Source: Echinicola jeungdonensis
GTDB lineage: Bacteria; Bacteroidota; Bacteroidia; Cytophagales; Cyclobacteriaceae
Length of the DNA stretch: 64,000 bases
NCBI RefSeq assembly: GCF_030409905.1
Contig: NZ_JAUFQT010000002.1
Coordinates: 620,001 to 684,000 of the forward strand
Direction: 5' to 3'
Shown here: piece by piece, positions 1 through 8,217 of the stretch
Layout: each line of letters begins with the position of its first letter
Position numbering within the stretch: the stretch's first letter is position 1
The notes under the pieces: model-generated
Databases searched by the model: none
Told to the model about the DNA's origin: nothing
Seen by the model: the letters and a program-made list of their open reading frames with translations, nothing else
Program-made: the position numbers and the translations under genes

Positions 1-664
1 CTACAATTTCCTGCATAAGGTCACTATTAGAATTTTCATTGATTCTGATCACGCCATCTTCATCAGCAACTAGCGAACTAAAATCAATAGAAGAAAAGAG
101 TACATCAAGGTCTAGCGTAACAAGTATCGCGTTTACTGTGCCTCCGTCTAAAACAAATCCGGCTTCATTTTCAATTTCAAGCTCAAATTCTTCTGCTGTA
201 GAGAACTCAACAAAAGTTGGTTCCGTAGCACCTTCAGGAGTGAAGTTGAAATTCACAATTAGGGTTTTATCACCTTCAAGTATGTTATCAAATTCTACTT
301 CCACTTCCTGGTAAACACCTGCATGAAGCTCGGAAAGTCCAAAATCAGGATCGCTGGTTCCGGTAAGAAGGTTGATGACAAAATTCCCTTCAAATTCCAC
401 CTCTTCATTTTCATCCTCACCATTTTCCTCTTCTTCCAAGTCTTCCTCAAGGGTTTCCAATTCGATTTCGGTAACTCCAGCAAATACTTCAGTAAAAGTG
501 TATCCGGTATTAGCCACTCGTCCACTAGTTGACCCTGTTGTACCGGTCACTGCTTTCATTTCAAAACTTGCTTGAGCATCAGTAGGAATGGTTTCATCTT
601 CTCCACAGCTTTGAATTAGTACAGCTGAAAAAGCTATTAAAGCAATTAAAATTGTTCTTTTCAT
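1..664 (-). CDS. putative lipoprotein, 3' end cut by the window
   Basis: Reading the minus strand from an ATG at 662-664 gives an open frame running off the left edge, about 221 codons. It begins with a short hydrophobic signal (residues 2-16) followed by the lipobox-like LIQSCG, so Cys18 or so should be lipidated and the protein held in the inner or outer membrane facing the periplasm or outside. The mature part is acidic, with a Glu-rich stretch (about residues 68-88), and otherwise looks like extended beta-type sequence rich in Thr, Glu and Asp. I do not recognise a domain and assign no function. It is followed upstream by a gene-free, repeat-bearing region, so it appears to be the first gene of its unit. 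Confidence 0.75.
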   Translation of the reverse strand, partial: MKRTILIALIAFSAVLIQSCGEDETIPTDAQASFEMKAVTGTTGSTSGRVANTGYTFTEVFAGVTEIELETLEEDLEEEENGEDENEEVEFEGNFVINLLTGTSDPDFGLSELHAGVYQEVEVEFDNILEGDKTLIVNFNFTPEGATEPTFVEFSTAEEFELEIENEAGFVLDGGTVNAILVTLDLDVLFSSIDFSSLVADEDGVIRINENSNSDLMQEIV

Positions 665-1003
665 GATTTTCATATTTTGTGTTCAATCAGAAAACCATAA
701 AGTCCTAAAAATCCCTACCGCAGATTTCAATTTTTTTTTACCAAAAATGAAAAGGTGGGGGATGACCAAAAAAGTCCCTTTTCATAAGGGACTGAACAAA
801 CACCGAACCGATAGCGACCAATGCGGATGCTGTATGAAAACAGGCCATGATGCCGCCAAAACTTGATAGCAAAAGAGCGATGTGGGTAAAGAACAAAAAA
901 AACCCATCCAGAATGAAAAAAACCGGACCAATATGGGAAGAAGTAAAATCGAACTTCACTTAATATTATGTTAAGTAGAATCTATATTCTGTCTAGATTA
1001 TTT

Positions 1004-1030
1004 CATACTTTTCATCAATGGAAAAGTATG
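1004..1030. repeat. perfect 10-bp hairpin, dispersed intergenic type
   Basis: CATACTTTTC (1004-1013) pairs perfectly with GAAAAGTATG (1021-1030) across a 7-nt loop. A related hairpin with a similar CTTTT/AAAAG stem and a similar ATCAATG or TGATGA loop occurs at 3303-3329, in another gene-free stretch. This suggests a dispersed intergenic repeat rather than a terminator specific to one gene. Confidence 0.5.
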
Positions 1031-1154
1031 AGCCTAGTGGCTTGAGCGATTTAGCGAACACAGATAAAAGACATTCGACCAATTGTCCATGAAACTTTCA
1101 TATATGCAAATCTCAGGGCTTAGGGTCGGGATCTCTTGCTAAGGGTTTGACCGA

Positions 1155-1170
1155 TTCCGCCAGAGCGGAA
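1155..1170. repeat. short perfect hairpin TTCCGC/GCGGAA
   Basis: A 6-bp perfect stem with a CAGA loop inside the repeat-rich gene-free region. It is not next to a gene end, so a terminator role is unlikely. Confidence 0.35.
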
Positions 1171-1386
1171 AAGCCGGTGGGCTGAAAACTATTAATAGTT
1201 GCTCGGCTTAGGGCAAGGTGTACGATTGGATCGTGCACTGGCAGAATATAATCGAAATAGACAGATATCAGAGCCAGCAGCAATAAAACCTATATTGTTA
1301 TATAATTTACATTATGTTAAATAGAGTTTTCTGATACCTATCCCATTTCCGACCCCTTTCCTCTTTTGCCAAAAAACCAACATTGC

Positions 1387-2112
1387 TTATACCCCTAGTT
1401 TCAGCTTCAACTGATGCCAGATATTGGAGATTTGAAATTTCTTCTGATGCCCGTTTTTGCGGAACTTCCAGGAAATGTTATGGCCACGGGTTCGCTTCAT
1501 ATATTTAAAAGTTTCTGTCCTGGGGATTACATCTATTTTGACGCCGGTCAAAAAACTGGCTATCGGCAATGAAAGCTGATCCCGGTGTGAATAGTTTTCC
1601 AAAATATGGCTCCATTGTTTTTCGAGCTTTGCTACTTCGGTGGATTTATCCCTGACGATAATCATGGTTTCAAACAGTCCCTGTTCATCTTTAAACCCAA
1701 TTTCTTCTGCGTAACCCAAAGTTTTGCTAATGGATGATGGCAAATCTTTATTCTTTCTGAGTATTTCTTCGCTTTCTTCCTGGACTGAAAAACGTTTTGG
1801 ATGCTTTGTGGTCAAAAAACCTCCCTTATAATGTTTTGCTAAAAATTCTGCAGGATCTTTGATGATTTCAATATTGGCATCCATGTAAATTGTTACCTTA
1901 TAATCTGCTGTATGCAAACAACTATTGATTTTGATTCCTCTTTGCTGTCGAATGGGATTTTCAGCTTTTGGTAAGGGCTTGGTTTCCCAACCAGGTACTT
2001 TTAAATCTTCATTGTCCGTAAAAAGCCAAAAATCAAAATCAGGGTGTTTTATTGCCGGTTTTACAGTATCATAATTATTCGTAACAATGGAATAGATTAA
2101 TTTATTATTCAT
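1387..2112 (-). CDS. DUF616-type glycosyltransferase-like protein
   Basis: A 242-aa protein if the ATG at 2112 is used. The frame stays open to 2274, but the first 54 residues of that longer form look unrelated and the family match starts exactly at MNNKLIYSIVTNNYD. Family features of the DUF616 (TOD1/MUCI70 glycosyltransferase-like) domain are visible in order: the N-terminal YSIVTNNYD strand, FWLFTDNED, the basic RQQRGIKINS, the acidic YMDANIEI motif near residue 78 that resembles a nucleotide-sugar/metal site, and RDQLSLP near residue 195. A sugar-transfer role in glycan assembly is inferred; acceptor and donor are unknown. It is transcribed divergently from the FkbM methyltransferase gene, a pairing that fits surface glycan decoration. 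Confidence 0.8.
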   Translation of the reverse strand: MNNKLIYSIVTNNYDTVKPAIKHPDFDFWLFTDNEDLKVPGWETKPLPKAENPIRQQRGIKINSCLHTADYKVTIYMDANIEIIKDPAEFLAKHYKGGFLTTKHPKRFSVQEESEEILRKNKDLPSSISKTLGYAEEIGFKDEQGLFETMIIVRDKSTEVAKLEKQWSHILENYSHRDQLSLPIASFLTGVKIDVIPRTETFKYMKRTRGHNISWKFRKNGHQKKFQISNIWHQLKLKLGV

Positions 2113-2400
2113 GGATGAGCTGGCGTTATAAAACAATCTAATTTCAAAGATAATCATCTTTTTGAGATTTCTTCCCCCCATCTCCCCTATCGATTTGGCT
2201 ATTTTTCCTGATAATTTCGGCTCATTTAATGCATACAAGCACATTTGATGGAAATTAATTGAAACAAAAGCCATAATGCGGTTAATAAAAAATCATTACA
2301 TTTAAGGTTTGCTAATATTAGCGGAAAATAAAAAAGGTTAATAAGGCTTCCTTTGGGAGTGGATTACCTTTGTGGAAAAGAATTTAATGGCTGGTATAAG

Positions 2401-3225
2401 ATGAAAAAGATAATTAAATCCCAATTCAAAAGTTTTTGGAAATCATTTCGATTTAAACTGAGTGCCTCTGATAATCCCCTGTTTATTGGATTTTATAAAT
2501 ATTTTTACCAGCCCAAGAAAGGAAGTTTATCCGATTTTCTTTCTCAATATTCCAATTCAAAAAAAGGAGATTTTTTTGTTGTTCAGATTGGTGCCAATGA
2601 TGGCATTACCCATGATCCTATCCATAAATTTATCAAAAGGGACAGGTGGTCTGGAGTATTGATGGAACCACAGCCTACAGTTTACCGGGAATCCTTAAGT
2701 AAAATTTATCAGAACCATGAAGGACTACATCCACTTTGTGCCGCTATTGGGGAAGAAGATGGCTCCCAGAAACTGTATAAGATAGGTTTTAGTGAAATGC
2801 GTTGGGCCACTGGCTTGGCTTCCTTTTCTCTTGAGAAAGTGCAGGAACATTATAAGGAAGGGATTGTTCAAAAAAACTGTAAAAAATATGGCCTTAATAT
2901 GCCTATGGATCCCTCTCAGCAGATAAGCTTTGAAAATGTTAAAGTCATCAGTCCAGAGACTTTAATGGAATCCTATTCCATTTCCAAAATAGATTTGTTG
3001 CAAATTGATGCCGAGGGTTTTGACCTGGAAGTCATCAGGATATTTGATATTGAAAAAACGCAACCCCAGGCCATTATTTTCGAAAATGAAAACCTGAATA
3101 AAGAAGACCTCCAAAATTGTTATGAACTTCTTGAGAAAAATGGATATAAAACCCAAAAATTCGGAAAAGATACCCTGGCCCTGAAAACGCCTTTGGGTGA
3201 ATTTGAGTCTTTTTTTAAAGAATGA
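2401..3225 (+). CDS. FkbM family methyltransferase
   Basis: A SAM-dependent methyltransferase-like protein of about 274 aa from the ATG at 2401. An in-frame TTG at 2353 would add 16 unlikely residues. The SAM-binding motif I appears as VVQIGANDGITHDP (about residues 58-71), followed by VLMEPQP (motif II), and a late KIDLLQIDAEGFDLEVI stretch is characteristic of the FkbM/Methyltransf_21 family. Members often O-methylate sugars or small metabolites; the substrate here cannot be read from sequence. The divergent neighbour is a DUF616 glycosyltransferase-like gene, so a glycan substrate is plausible. Confidence 0.85.
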   Translation: MKKIIKSQFKSFWKSFRFKLSASDNPLFIGFYKYFYQPKKGSLSDFLSQYSNSKKGDFFVVQIGANDGITHDPIHKFIKRDRWSGVLMEPQPTVYRESLSKIYQNHEGLHPLCAAIGEEDGSQKLYKIGFSEMRWATGLASFSLEKVQEHYKEGIVQKNCKKYGLNMPMDPSQQISFENVKVISPETLMESYSISKIDLLQIDAEGFDLEVIRIFDIEKTQPQAIIFENENLNKEDLQNCYELLEKNGYKTQKFGKDTLALKTPLGEFESFFKE

Positions 3226-3617
3226 AGAAATTATTATTTATGATAATTTGAAACTTTAAACATAATGTTTTCTTTATGGTTTTTCTTTATTTATAAGGTT
3301 TCGACACTTTCCCTTGATGAAAAAGTGTCCAACCCCGAAAGCTTTCGGGGCAAGGCCTGTGAAACATCTTTCAAATTGGGTCATAATCGTTTTCGATAAC
3401 AAGTTCGTTGGCCCAATTTAATTTTTGGCCAATTGCTCCGGGCTAAAAATGAATGGATCTCGCTCACCCACTTCACGAGCTAATTCATTTTTATTACGCC
3501 CTCCGCTATCGCCCAAAAACCAGATGCTTCAAGGGCCATCCACGGTTCTTTCTTAATAATTTACCTTCCAGTAATTACCTTAAAGAAAATGGATAGTCAG
3601 ATTTTAATTTTTAATAA
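3226..3617. other. gene-free region with two palindromes
   Basis: No gene seen. It contains the hairpin and palindrome pair at 3303-3350 and otherwise unremarkable sequence. Any promoter of the downstream transporter gene must lie here, but I could not pick a convincing box. Confidence 0.5.
3303..3350. repeat. paired intergenic hairpins, one an 18-bp perfect palindrome
   Basis: GACACTTT (3303-3310) pairs with AAAGTGTC (3322-3329), followed 3 nt later by the perfect palindrome CCCCGAAAGCTTTCGGGG (3333-3350). The layout resembles the hairpin at 1004-1030, so the two gene-free regions probably carry members of one dispersed repeat family. The palindrome could also end FkbM transcription about 100 nt after its stop, but it has no T-run. 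Confidence 0.5.
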
Positions 3618-5081
3618 ATGAGCAAAAACGTCCCCCGCATTGTTTTTTTCCTTGGGCCAATATCCTTTTTGGCCATTAATTTTTTATGGGAACCTTCAGG
3701 GTTGGAGTCAAAAGCCTTGGCTGTAATGGCTCTGGCAATTTGGATGGCAGTATGGTGGATTTCAGAAGCCATTCCTATTTCTGCAACTGCTTTATTGCCA
3801 TTACTGGTTTTGCCTTTAACAGGTTCTCTCAACATGGATCAGGCGGCAGCACCCTATGCTGACCCAATGGTATTACTTTATATGGGTGGTTTTATGATTG
3901 CGGTGACCATAGAAAAATGGCACCTCCATAAGCGTATTGCCCTTTCTATCATTGCATATATCGGGACAGATATGCGATTTATTGTGTTGGGTTTTATGGT
4001 GGCCACTGCATTTTTGTCAATGTGGATTTCCAATACAGCTACCAGCTTGATGATGCTTCCTATTGGTGTGGCTGTAGTGCATCAGTTGGGGGAAGGAAAT
4101 TCGAAACAATCTATTTCTGAAACCTCCATGGGAAGGGCCTTGATGTTGGCCATTGCCTATAGTGCTTCCATTGGAGGGGTGGCCACTATCATTGGAACTC
4201 CTACCAATATTGTTTTTGCCGGTATTGTTAAGGAATTATATGGGGTGGACATTAGCTTTGCCAAATGGATGTTGATAGGCTTGCCTATTTCTATATGTCT
4301 TTTGGGCTTATGCTGGTGGTATTTGGTCAATAGGGCTTATCATTTTCCCAAAGGTCAAAAATATTCTGGCGGCCATAAAGAAATCCTTCGCCAGCTCCAT
4401 GAATTAGGAAAAATGACGGTACCTGAAAAAAGGGTGCTGTTGGTATTTGCTTTGGTTAGTTTTTGCTGGATTTCCAGGGTGTTTTTGCTTCAAGGGTTCC
4501 TCCCCTTTTTGAATGACACCATCATTGCCCTGGGGGGAGTTGTGTTGTTATTTGTGCTTCCAGCCAATAAAACAAAAGCCAGATTATTGGACTGGAAAAC
4601 AGCAGAAAATATCCCTTGGGGTATTCTGATACTTTTTGGAGGTGGACTTTCTCTTGCGGCTGGATTTAAAGAAACTGGACTGGCTTCCTGGTTGGGTAGT
4701 CATTTTGAAGCACTTATATCCATTCCTTTTTTATTGTTTTTATTGGTGATTGTAGCATCTGTCAATTTTCTAACTGAAATCACCTCCAATGTGGCCACCG
4801 CCTCCATGCTTTTACCGATACTGGGCTCAGTAGCAGCAGCTTTGGGAATCCATCCTTATGGCTTGATGGTTGGAGCTACTCTAGCCGCCAGCTGTGCCTT
4901 TATGCTTCCTGTTGCCACCCCCCCTAATGCTGTGGTTTTCGGATCAGGTTATCTTACCATTCCAGCCATGGCCAAGGCCGGTTTTTGGATGAATATTCTT
5001 TCAATAATATTAATTACCCTGTTTGTGTATTTTTTATTGCCCTTGGTATGGGGAATTGATTTGAATAGTAGTTTCGAGTAG
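3618..5081 (+). CDS. DASS (SLC13) family sodium:anion symporter
   Basis: A 487-aa integral membrane protein with a dozen or so hydrophobic segments. Both signature SNT-type motifs of the divalent anion:sodium symporter family are present: WISNTATSLMMLPIG (about residues 132-146) in the first half, and ITSNVATASMLLPIL (about 391-405) in the second, inside the two hairpin-containing repeats that bind Na+ and the carboxylate. The C-terminal MLPVATPPNAVVFGSG stretch is also typical. Likely substrates are C4/C5 dicarboxylates or a similar anion such as sulfate; substrate cannot be decided. Inner-membrane location. It converges with the truncated haemoglobin gene; no operon partner. Confidence 0.9.
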   Translation: MSKNVPRIVFFLGPISFLAINFLWEPSGLESKALAVMALAIWMAVWWISEAIPISATALLPLLVLPLTGSLNMDQAAAPYADPMVLLYMGGFMIAVTIEKWHLHKRIALSIIAYIGTDMRFIVLGFMVATAFLSMWISNTATSLMMLPIGVAVVHQLGEGNSKQSISETSMGRALMLAIAYSASIGGVATIIGTPTNIVFAGIVKELYGVDISFAKWMLIGLPISICLLGLCWWYLVNRAYHFPKGQKYSGGHKEILRQLHELGKMTVPEKRVLLVFALVSFCWISRVFLLQGFLPFLNDTIIALGGVVLLFVLPANKTKARLLDWKTAENIPWGILILFGGGLSLAAGFKETGLASWLGSHFEALISIPFLLFLLVIVASVNFLTEITSNVATASMLLPILGSVAAALGIHPYGLMVGATLAASCAFMLPVATPPNAVVFGSGYLTIPAMAKAGFWMNILSIILITLFVYFLLPLVWGIDLNSSFE

Positions 5082-5133
5082 TGTGTATGAATCCCGAGTC
5101 TTCTTACTACTCAATACTCATTACTTCTATCTA

Positions 5134-5529
5134 TTATTGGTCGCGGGATTCATAAATCCGCAAATACAAAATGCTGGCCATATTGCGGGCATGTTCTTTG
5201 GCGTGGTCGGCAACTCTGCCATAAAATAAATTGTCCAGGGTGGTAAACCATAGTTCCAGCCAATTCCCAAAATGAACCTGGGTAAGCCGCTGTCCTATTT
5301 TCATATCCACCTCTTTGTGGGCTTTGAGGGGATTGAATTTGTTTTTTCCAGGCCCAGTCTGGAAGAGGATCATCTCCCAAAAGTCAGATAAGCGTTCCAG
5401 GTGTTCTGGCCAATTGGTAACAATTCCATTAAAAATTGGCCCTAAGGCAGGATGTTGCCTAATTTGACCATAAAAGGTATGAACCAATTTTTCTATGTCT
5501 TCTCTATTCCTGATATCATGCTTAGCCAT
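5134..5529 (-). CDS. group III truncated haemoglobin
   Basis: A 131-aa 2-on-2 globin-like protein. The start at 5529 (MAKHDIRN) was preferred over the longer frame to 5577, whose extra 16 residues are not globin-like. The sequence matches group III truncated haemoglobins: an N-terminal helix IEKLVHTFYGQIRQHPALGPIF with the B10 Tyr region, the FWEMILFQTG turn, a HKEVDMKIG stretch where the proximal-side histidine is expected, and HFGNWLELWFTTLDNLF in the G/H helices. Members bind haem and usually O2, NO or peroxide; the physiological role is unsettled. It is monocistronic, ending against the convergent transporter gene. An inverted repeat (5087-5096 with 5144-5153) overlaps its 3' end. Confidence 0.85.
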   Translation of the reverse strand: MAKHDIRNREDIEKLVHTFYGQIRQHPALGPIFNGIVTNWPEHLERLSDFWEMILFQTGPGKNKFNPLKAHKEVDMKIGQRLTQVHFGNWLELWFTTLDNLFYGRVADHAKEHARNMASILYLRIYESRDQ

Positions 5530-5672
5530 ATTACAAATGTAAGCAATTTTTATAAGGGGAATTAATACATTGTACAAGCCTATCTCATCGATTGATATTC
5601 AATAAATCGATTGGAAGTCTCTAAATGTTAAACTGAATTTTAATATTTTCTCTTGATTTCTAAATTCTTTGA

Positions 5673-5718
5673 TAAAAAAAGTCCTGAGTGAAAAGCTCTA
5701 TACTCTCTACTCAGGACT
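5673..5718 (-). terminator. rho-independent terminator of gapN
   Basis: On the minus strand, AGTCCTGAGT (5718-5709) pairs perfectly with ACTCAGGACT (5689-5680) and is followed by a run of seven T. It starts 12 nt after the gapN stop. The textbook form makes this the clearest terminator in the window. Confidence 0.85.
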
Positions 5719-5730
5719 CTTGATTAATTC

Positions 5731-7356
5731 TTAGAATATGAATTTCGTGCTCAAGAAGTTGGATTCTTCATCGCTGACTATATCATTGAGCAGCTTTTTG
5801 TTTTCATCGTTCAATTTGGTAGCTACCAAAGAGCGAATGGAGAAAGAACGCAAAGCATCAGATACAGAAAGTGTACCCTCGGCACTGTCTTTCCTCCCGG
5901 TGAATGGGAACACATCAGGCCCTCTTTGACACTGGGAATTGATATTTACCCGACTCACCTGATTGACCAATGGATCGATCAATCTAGCCAATTCATGGCT
6001 ATCATCACTGAACAAGCTCACCTGTTGCCCGTGTGGGGAATCAATCAGATAATCAATAGGTTCCTCAATATCGCTAAAAGAAATCACAGGGATAATAGGT
6101 CCAAACTGTTCATCCCTATACAACTTCATTTTCTCATTTACCGGAAATACGATGGCCGGGTAGAAGAAAGATTCGTTGATTTCCCCTGCATTTTCATTAA
6201 TGATCCTGGCACCGTGTTTCACTGCATCATCCAGGCAATCTTTGAGATATTGTGGTTTGTCAGGTTCAGGTAATGGAGTGATATTAACCCCTTTTTCCCA
6301 AGGCATCCCTATTTTCAATTCGCTGATAGCCTTACTCAGTTTTTCCAAATATTGGTCTTTTAGGCTATCATGGACGAATACGATTTTGATGGCTGTACAA
6401 CGTTGGCCATTGAAAGAAAGAGCTCCGGCCAAAGATTCCTTTACTGCTTGATCCAAATCTGCATTAGCAGTGATGATGGCGGCATTTTTGGCATCCAATC
6501 CCAAAATAGCCCTCAATCGGTTCACTTTTGGGTGTTGCTTTTTCAGCTTGTCGGCCACTTTACTGGATCCGATCAAGGTCAATACATTGATTCTTCCGGA
6601 TTCCATTAGAGGCGGGATAATATTGGCACCCCTTCCATATACGGAGTTAACCACCCCTTTAGGGAAGCATTTTCCGAAAGCCTCCAAAAGCGGGTAATGC
6701 AACAATGAACCATGCTTTGGTGGTTTGAACAATACCGTATTTCCCATGATCAAAGCTGGGATCAAAGTGGTGTAGGTTTCATTCAAAGGATAATTGAAAG
6801 GGCCCATACAAAGTACCACACCCAACGGAGACCTTCTCACCTGGGCCGCAATTCCATCTACAAGGTGGAAACCGGAAGATTGTCTATCCAAATCCTTCAA
6901 AGCATCCACAGTAGCATTGATATACTGGACGGTACGGTCAAATTCTTTTAGAGAATCAGTATAGGATTTGCCAATTTCCCACATGATCAACTTGGCAACC
7001 AAATCTCTTTTTTCCATCATTTCATGGACAAACTTCTCTATGCACTTGATCCGTGCCCCCACAGTCAAGGTAGGCCACTCTCCCCTTCCATTGCCATATG
7101 CCGCCTCAGCTGCATCCAAAGCTTCCATGGCCTCTTTGGCAGTACAAATGGGATAAGCACCAATCAATTGGCGTTTAAGCCCTTCTTCAGTTTCAATACA
7201 AATTGGGGAATATACCTCATGAACATCCCCATTCCATGGCTTCATCTGTCCATTGCAGAGGTATTCATTTTGATGGATTTCTTCGGTCAATCTAAATTCC
7301 TCAGGGACTTCCTGTGCTTTTGGGAATTTTAACAGACCATTAGCTAATTGAGTCAT
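5731..7356 (-). CDS. gapN: NADP-dependent non-phosphorylating glyceraldehyde-3-phosphate dehydrogenase
   Basis: A 541-aa aldehyde dehydrogenase superfamily enzyme. The cofactor-binding and catalytic landmarks are visible: PFNYPLNE (about residues 192-199) with the oxyanion-site Asn, VLFKPPKHG for the NADP phosphate/adenine side, the LGLDAKN glutamate-loop region, and GQRCTAIK with the catalytic Cys (about residue 323). The C-terminal block INSQCQRGPDVFPFTGRKDS is the signature that separates GapN from other ALDHs and fits phosphate binding of the substrate. The enzyme oxidises glyceraldehyde 3-phosphate directly to 3-phosphoglycerate, making NADPH at the cost of the ATP step. It is slightly longer than streptococcal GapN, with an N-terminal extension of about 40 aa. 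Monocistronic with its own terminator; divergent from the osmC-like gene. Confidence 0.88.
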   Translation of the reverse strand: MTQLANGLLKFPKAQEVPEEFRLTEEIHQNEYLCNGQMKPWNGDVHEVYSPICIETEEGLKRQLIGAYPICTAKEAMEALDAAEAAYGNGRGEWPTLTVGARIKCIEKFVHEMMEKRDLVAKLIMWEIGKSYTDSLKEFDRTVQYINATVDALKDLDRQSSGFHLVDGIAAQVRRSPLGVVLCMGPFNYPLNETYTTLIPALIMGNTVLFKPPKHGSLLHYPLLEAFGKCFPKGVVNSVYGRGANIIPPLMESGRINVLTLIGSSKVADKLKKQHPKVNRLRAILGLDAKNAAIITANADLDQAVKESLAGALSFNGQRCTAIKIVFVHDSLKDQYLEKLSKAISELKIGMPWEKGVNITPLPEPDKPQYLKDCLDDAVKHGARIINENAGEINESFFYPAIVFPVNEKMKLYRDEQFGPIIPVISFSDIEEPIDYLIDSPHGQQVSLFSDDSHELARLIDPLVNQVSRVNINSQCQRGPDVFPFTGRKDSAEGTLSVSDALRSFSIRSLVATKLNDENKKLLNDIVSDEESNFLSTKFIF

Positions 7357-7433
7357 TGCGTGTAATTAATTGGTTAATAGGATTTTAAAACAATTATTAA
7401 TAGCTAGTAAAATATATTATTTTATTTCAATAT

Positions 7434-7458
7434 CAAATGTAAGAAATTAATAGGTTTG
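7434..7458. promoter_or_regulatory. candidate divergent -7 boxes for gapN and the osmC-like gene
   Basis: Bacteroidota promoters use a -7 box TAnnTTTG. CAAATGTA at 7434-7441 is this box on the minus strand, facing gapN; TAGGTTTG at 7451-7458 is the same box on the plus strand, facing the osmC-like gene. No good -33 TTTG sits at the usual spacing for either, so this is only a candidate. Confidence 0.3.
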
Positions 7459-7595
7459 ACTGTTAATAAAATAAAATAATGGTGAATAACCCCATGGGAA
7501 TAATTGGGAAAATGCGATTTTATTTTGAAATTATATGGGCATTCGATGCATAATTAGTTTTTAGTATTTTAAATCTTTTAATTAAAAAATAACTT

Positions 7596-8018
7596 ATGAA
7601 ATTTAACAGAAGAGCATCCGCAAATTGGAAAGGTGGTGGAAAAGATGGTAAAGGTACCCTCACCACTCAAAGTAAAGTTTTAGACAAGGCAAAATATTCG
7701 GCCAATTCCCGGTTTGAAGATGAAAAAGGAACTAATCCTGAAGAGTTGGTTGGAGCTGCCCATGCAGGATGTTTTAGTATGAAGCTGGCCTTTGTAATCA
7801 ATGAAATGGGACACGATCCGCAAAATATTGATACCGATGCCAAAGTGACTTTTGAAGATGGAGAAGTAAAGGCCATTCATTTGGACCTAAAAGCCAAAGT
7901 GGAGGGCATGAACGATGATGAATTCCAAAAGGCCGCCAAGGAAGCCAAGGAAACCTGTCCAATTTCCATGTTGCTAAAAAAAACGGCTGAAATTACCATG
8001 GATGCCAAATTGGTTTAA
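7596..8018 (+). CDS. OsmC/Ohr family peroxide-resistance protein
   Basis: A 140-aa protein of the OsmC family. The two redox cysteines that reduce organic hydroperoxides are present in their usual settings: HAGCFSMKLA (about residues 56-65) and ETCPISMLL (about 122-130). Length and the N-terminal RRASANWKGGGKDGKGTL, which resembles the OsmC subfamily more than Ohr, are normal. It should act in the cytoplasm as a thiol peroxidase. The ATG at 7596 follows an A/T-rich leader, and a strong hairpin terminator lies just downstream. Confidence 0.88.
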   Translation: MKFNRRASANWKGGGKDGKGTLTTQSKVLDKAKYSANSRFEDEKGTNPEELVGAAHAGCFSMKLAFVINEMGHDPQNIDTDAKVTFEDGEVKAIHLDLKAKVEGMNDDEFQKAAKEAKETCPISMLLKKTAEITMDAKLV

Positions 8019-8031
8019 ATGGTTTTGCAAG

Positions 8032-8077
8032 AAAAACAGGAGCAAATTTCAAAAAAGAGGTTTGTTCCTGTTTTTTT
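8032..8077 (+). terminator. rho-independent terminator of the osmC-like gene
   Basis: AAAACAGGAGCAAA (ending 8046) pairs with TTTGTTCCTGTTTT (from 8061) with one G-T pair, and the descending arm ends in a run of seven T (8071-8077). It begins 13 nt after the stop codon. Confidence 0.8.
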
Positions 8078-8217
8078 AAAGAAATGGATCCCTGATTTTC
8101 CCTACATGGTTTAGCTATCAGATAATGTCTTTATGATGGCATTTTAAATGCCTGTTTTCTAGGATCCTTTGCAAATGAGGACCATGTTAATATTGGTGTG
8201 TATTCCTAAAATTAAGG

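Larger units (their letters stand above)
665..1386. other. gene-free region with hairpins and short direct repeats
   Basis: No convincing gene. A 73-codon minus-strand frame at 738-959 is hydrophobic but has no recognisable features. The stretch ATTATGTTAA-R-TAGA occurs twice in direct orientation (about 966-979 and 1311-1324), bracketing about 345 bp that contains two perfect hairpins (1004-1030 and 1155-1170). The bracketed block could be a small non-coding repeat unit. Confidence 0.5.

Noticed and set aside
738..959. 73-codon hydrophobic minus-strand frame in the first gene-free region
   Set aside because: Low-complexity, no family feature, and it lies inside a repeat block; likely chance.
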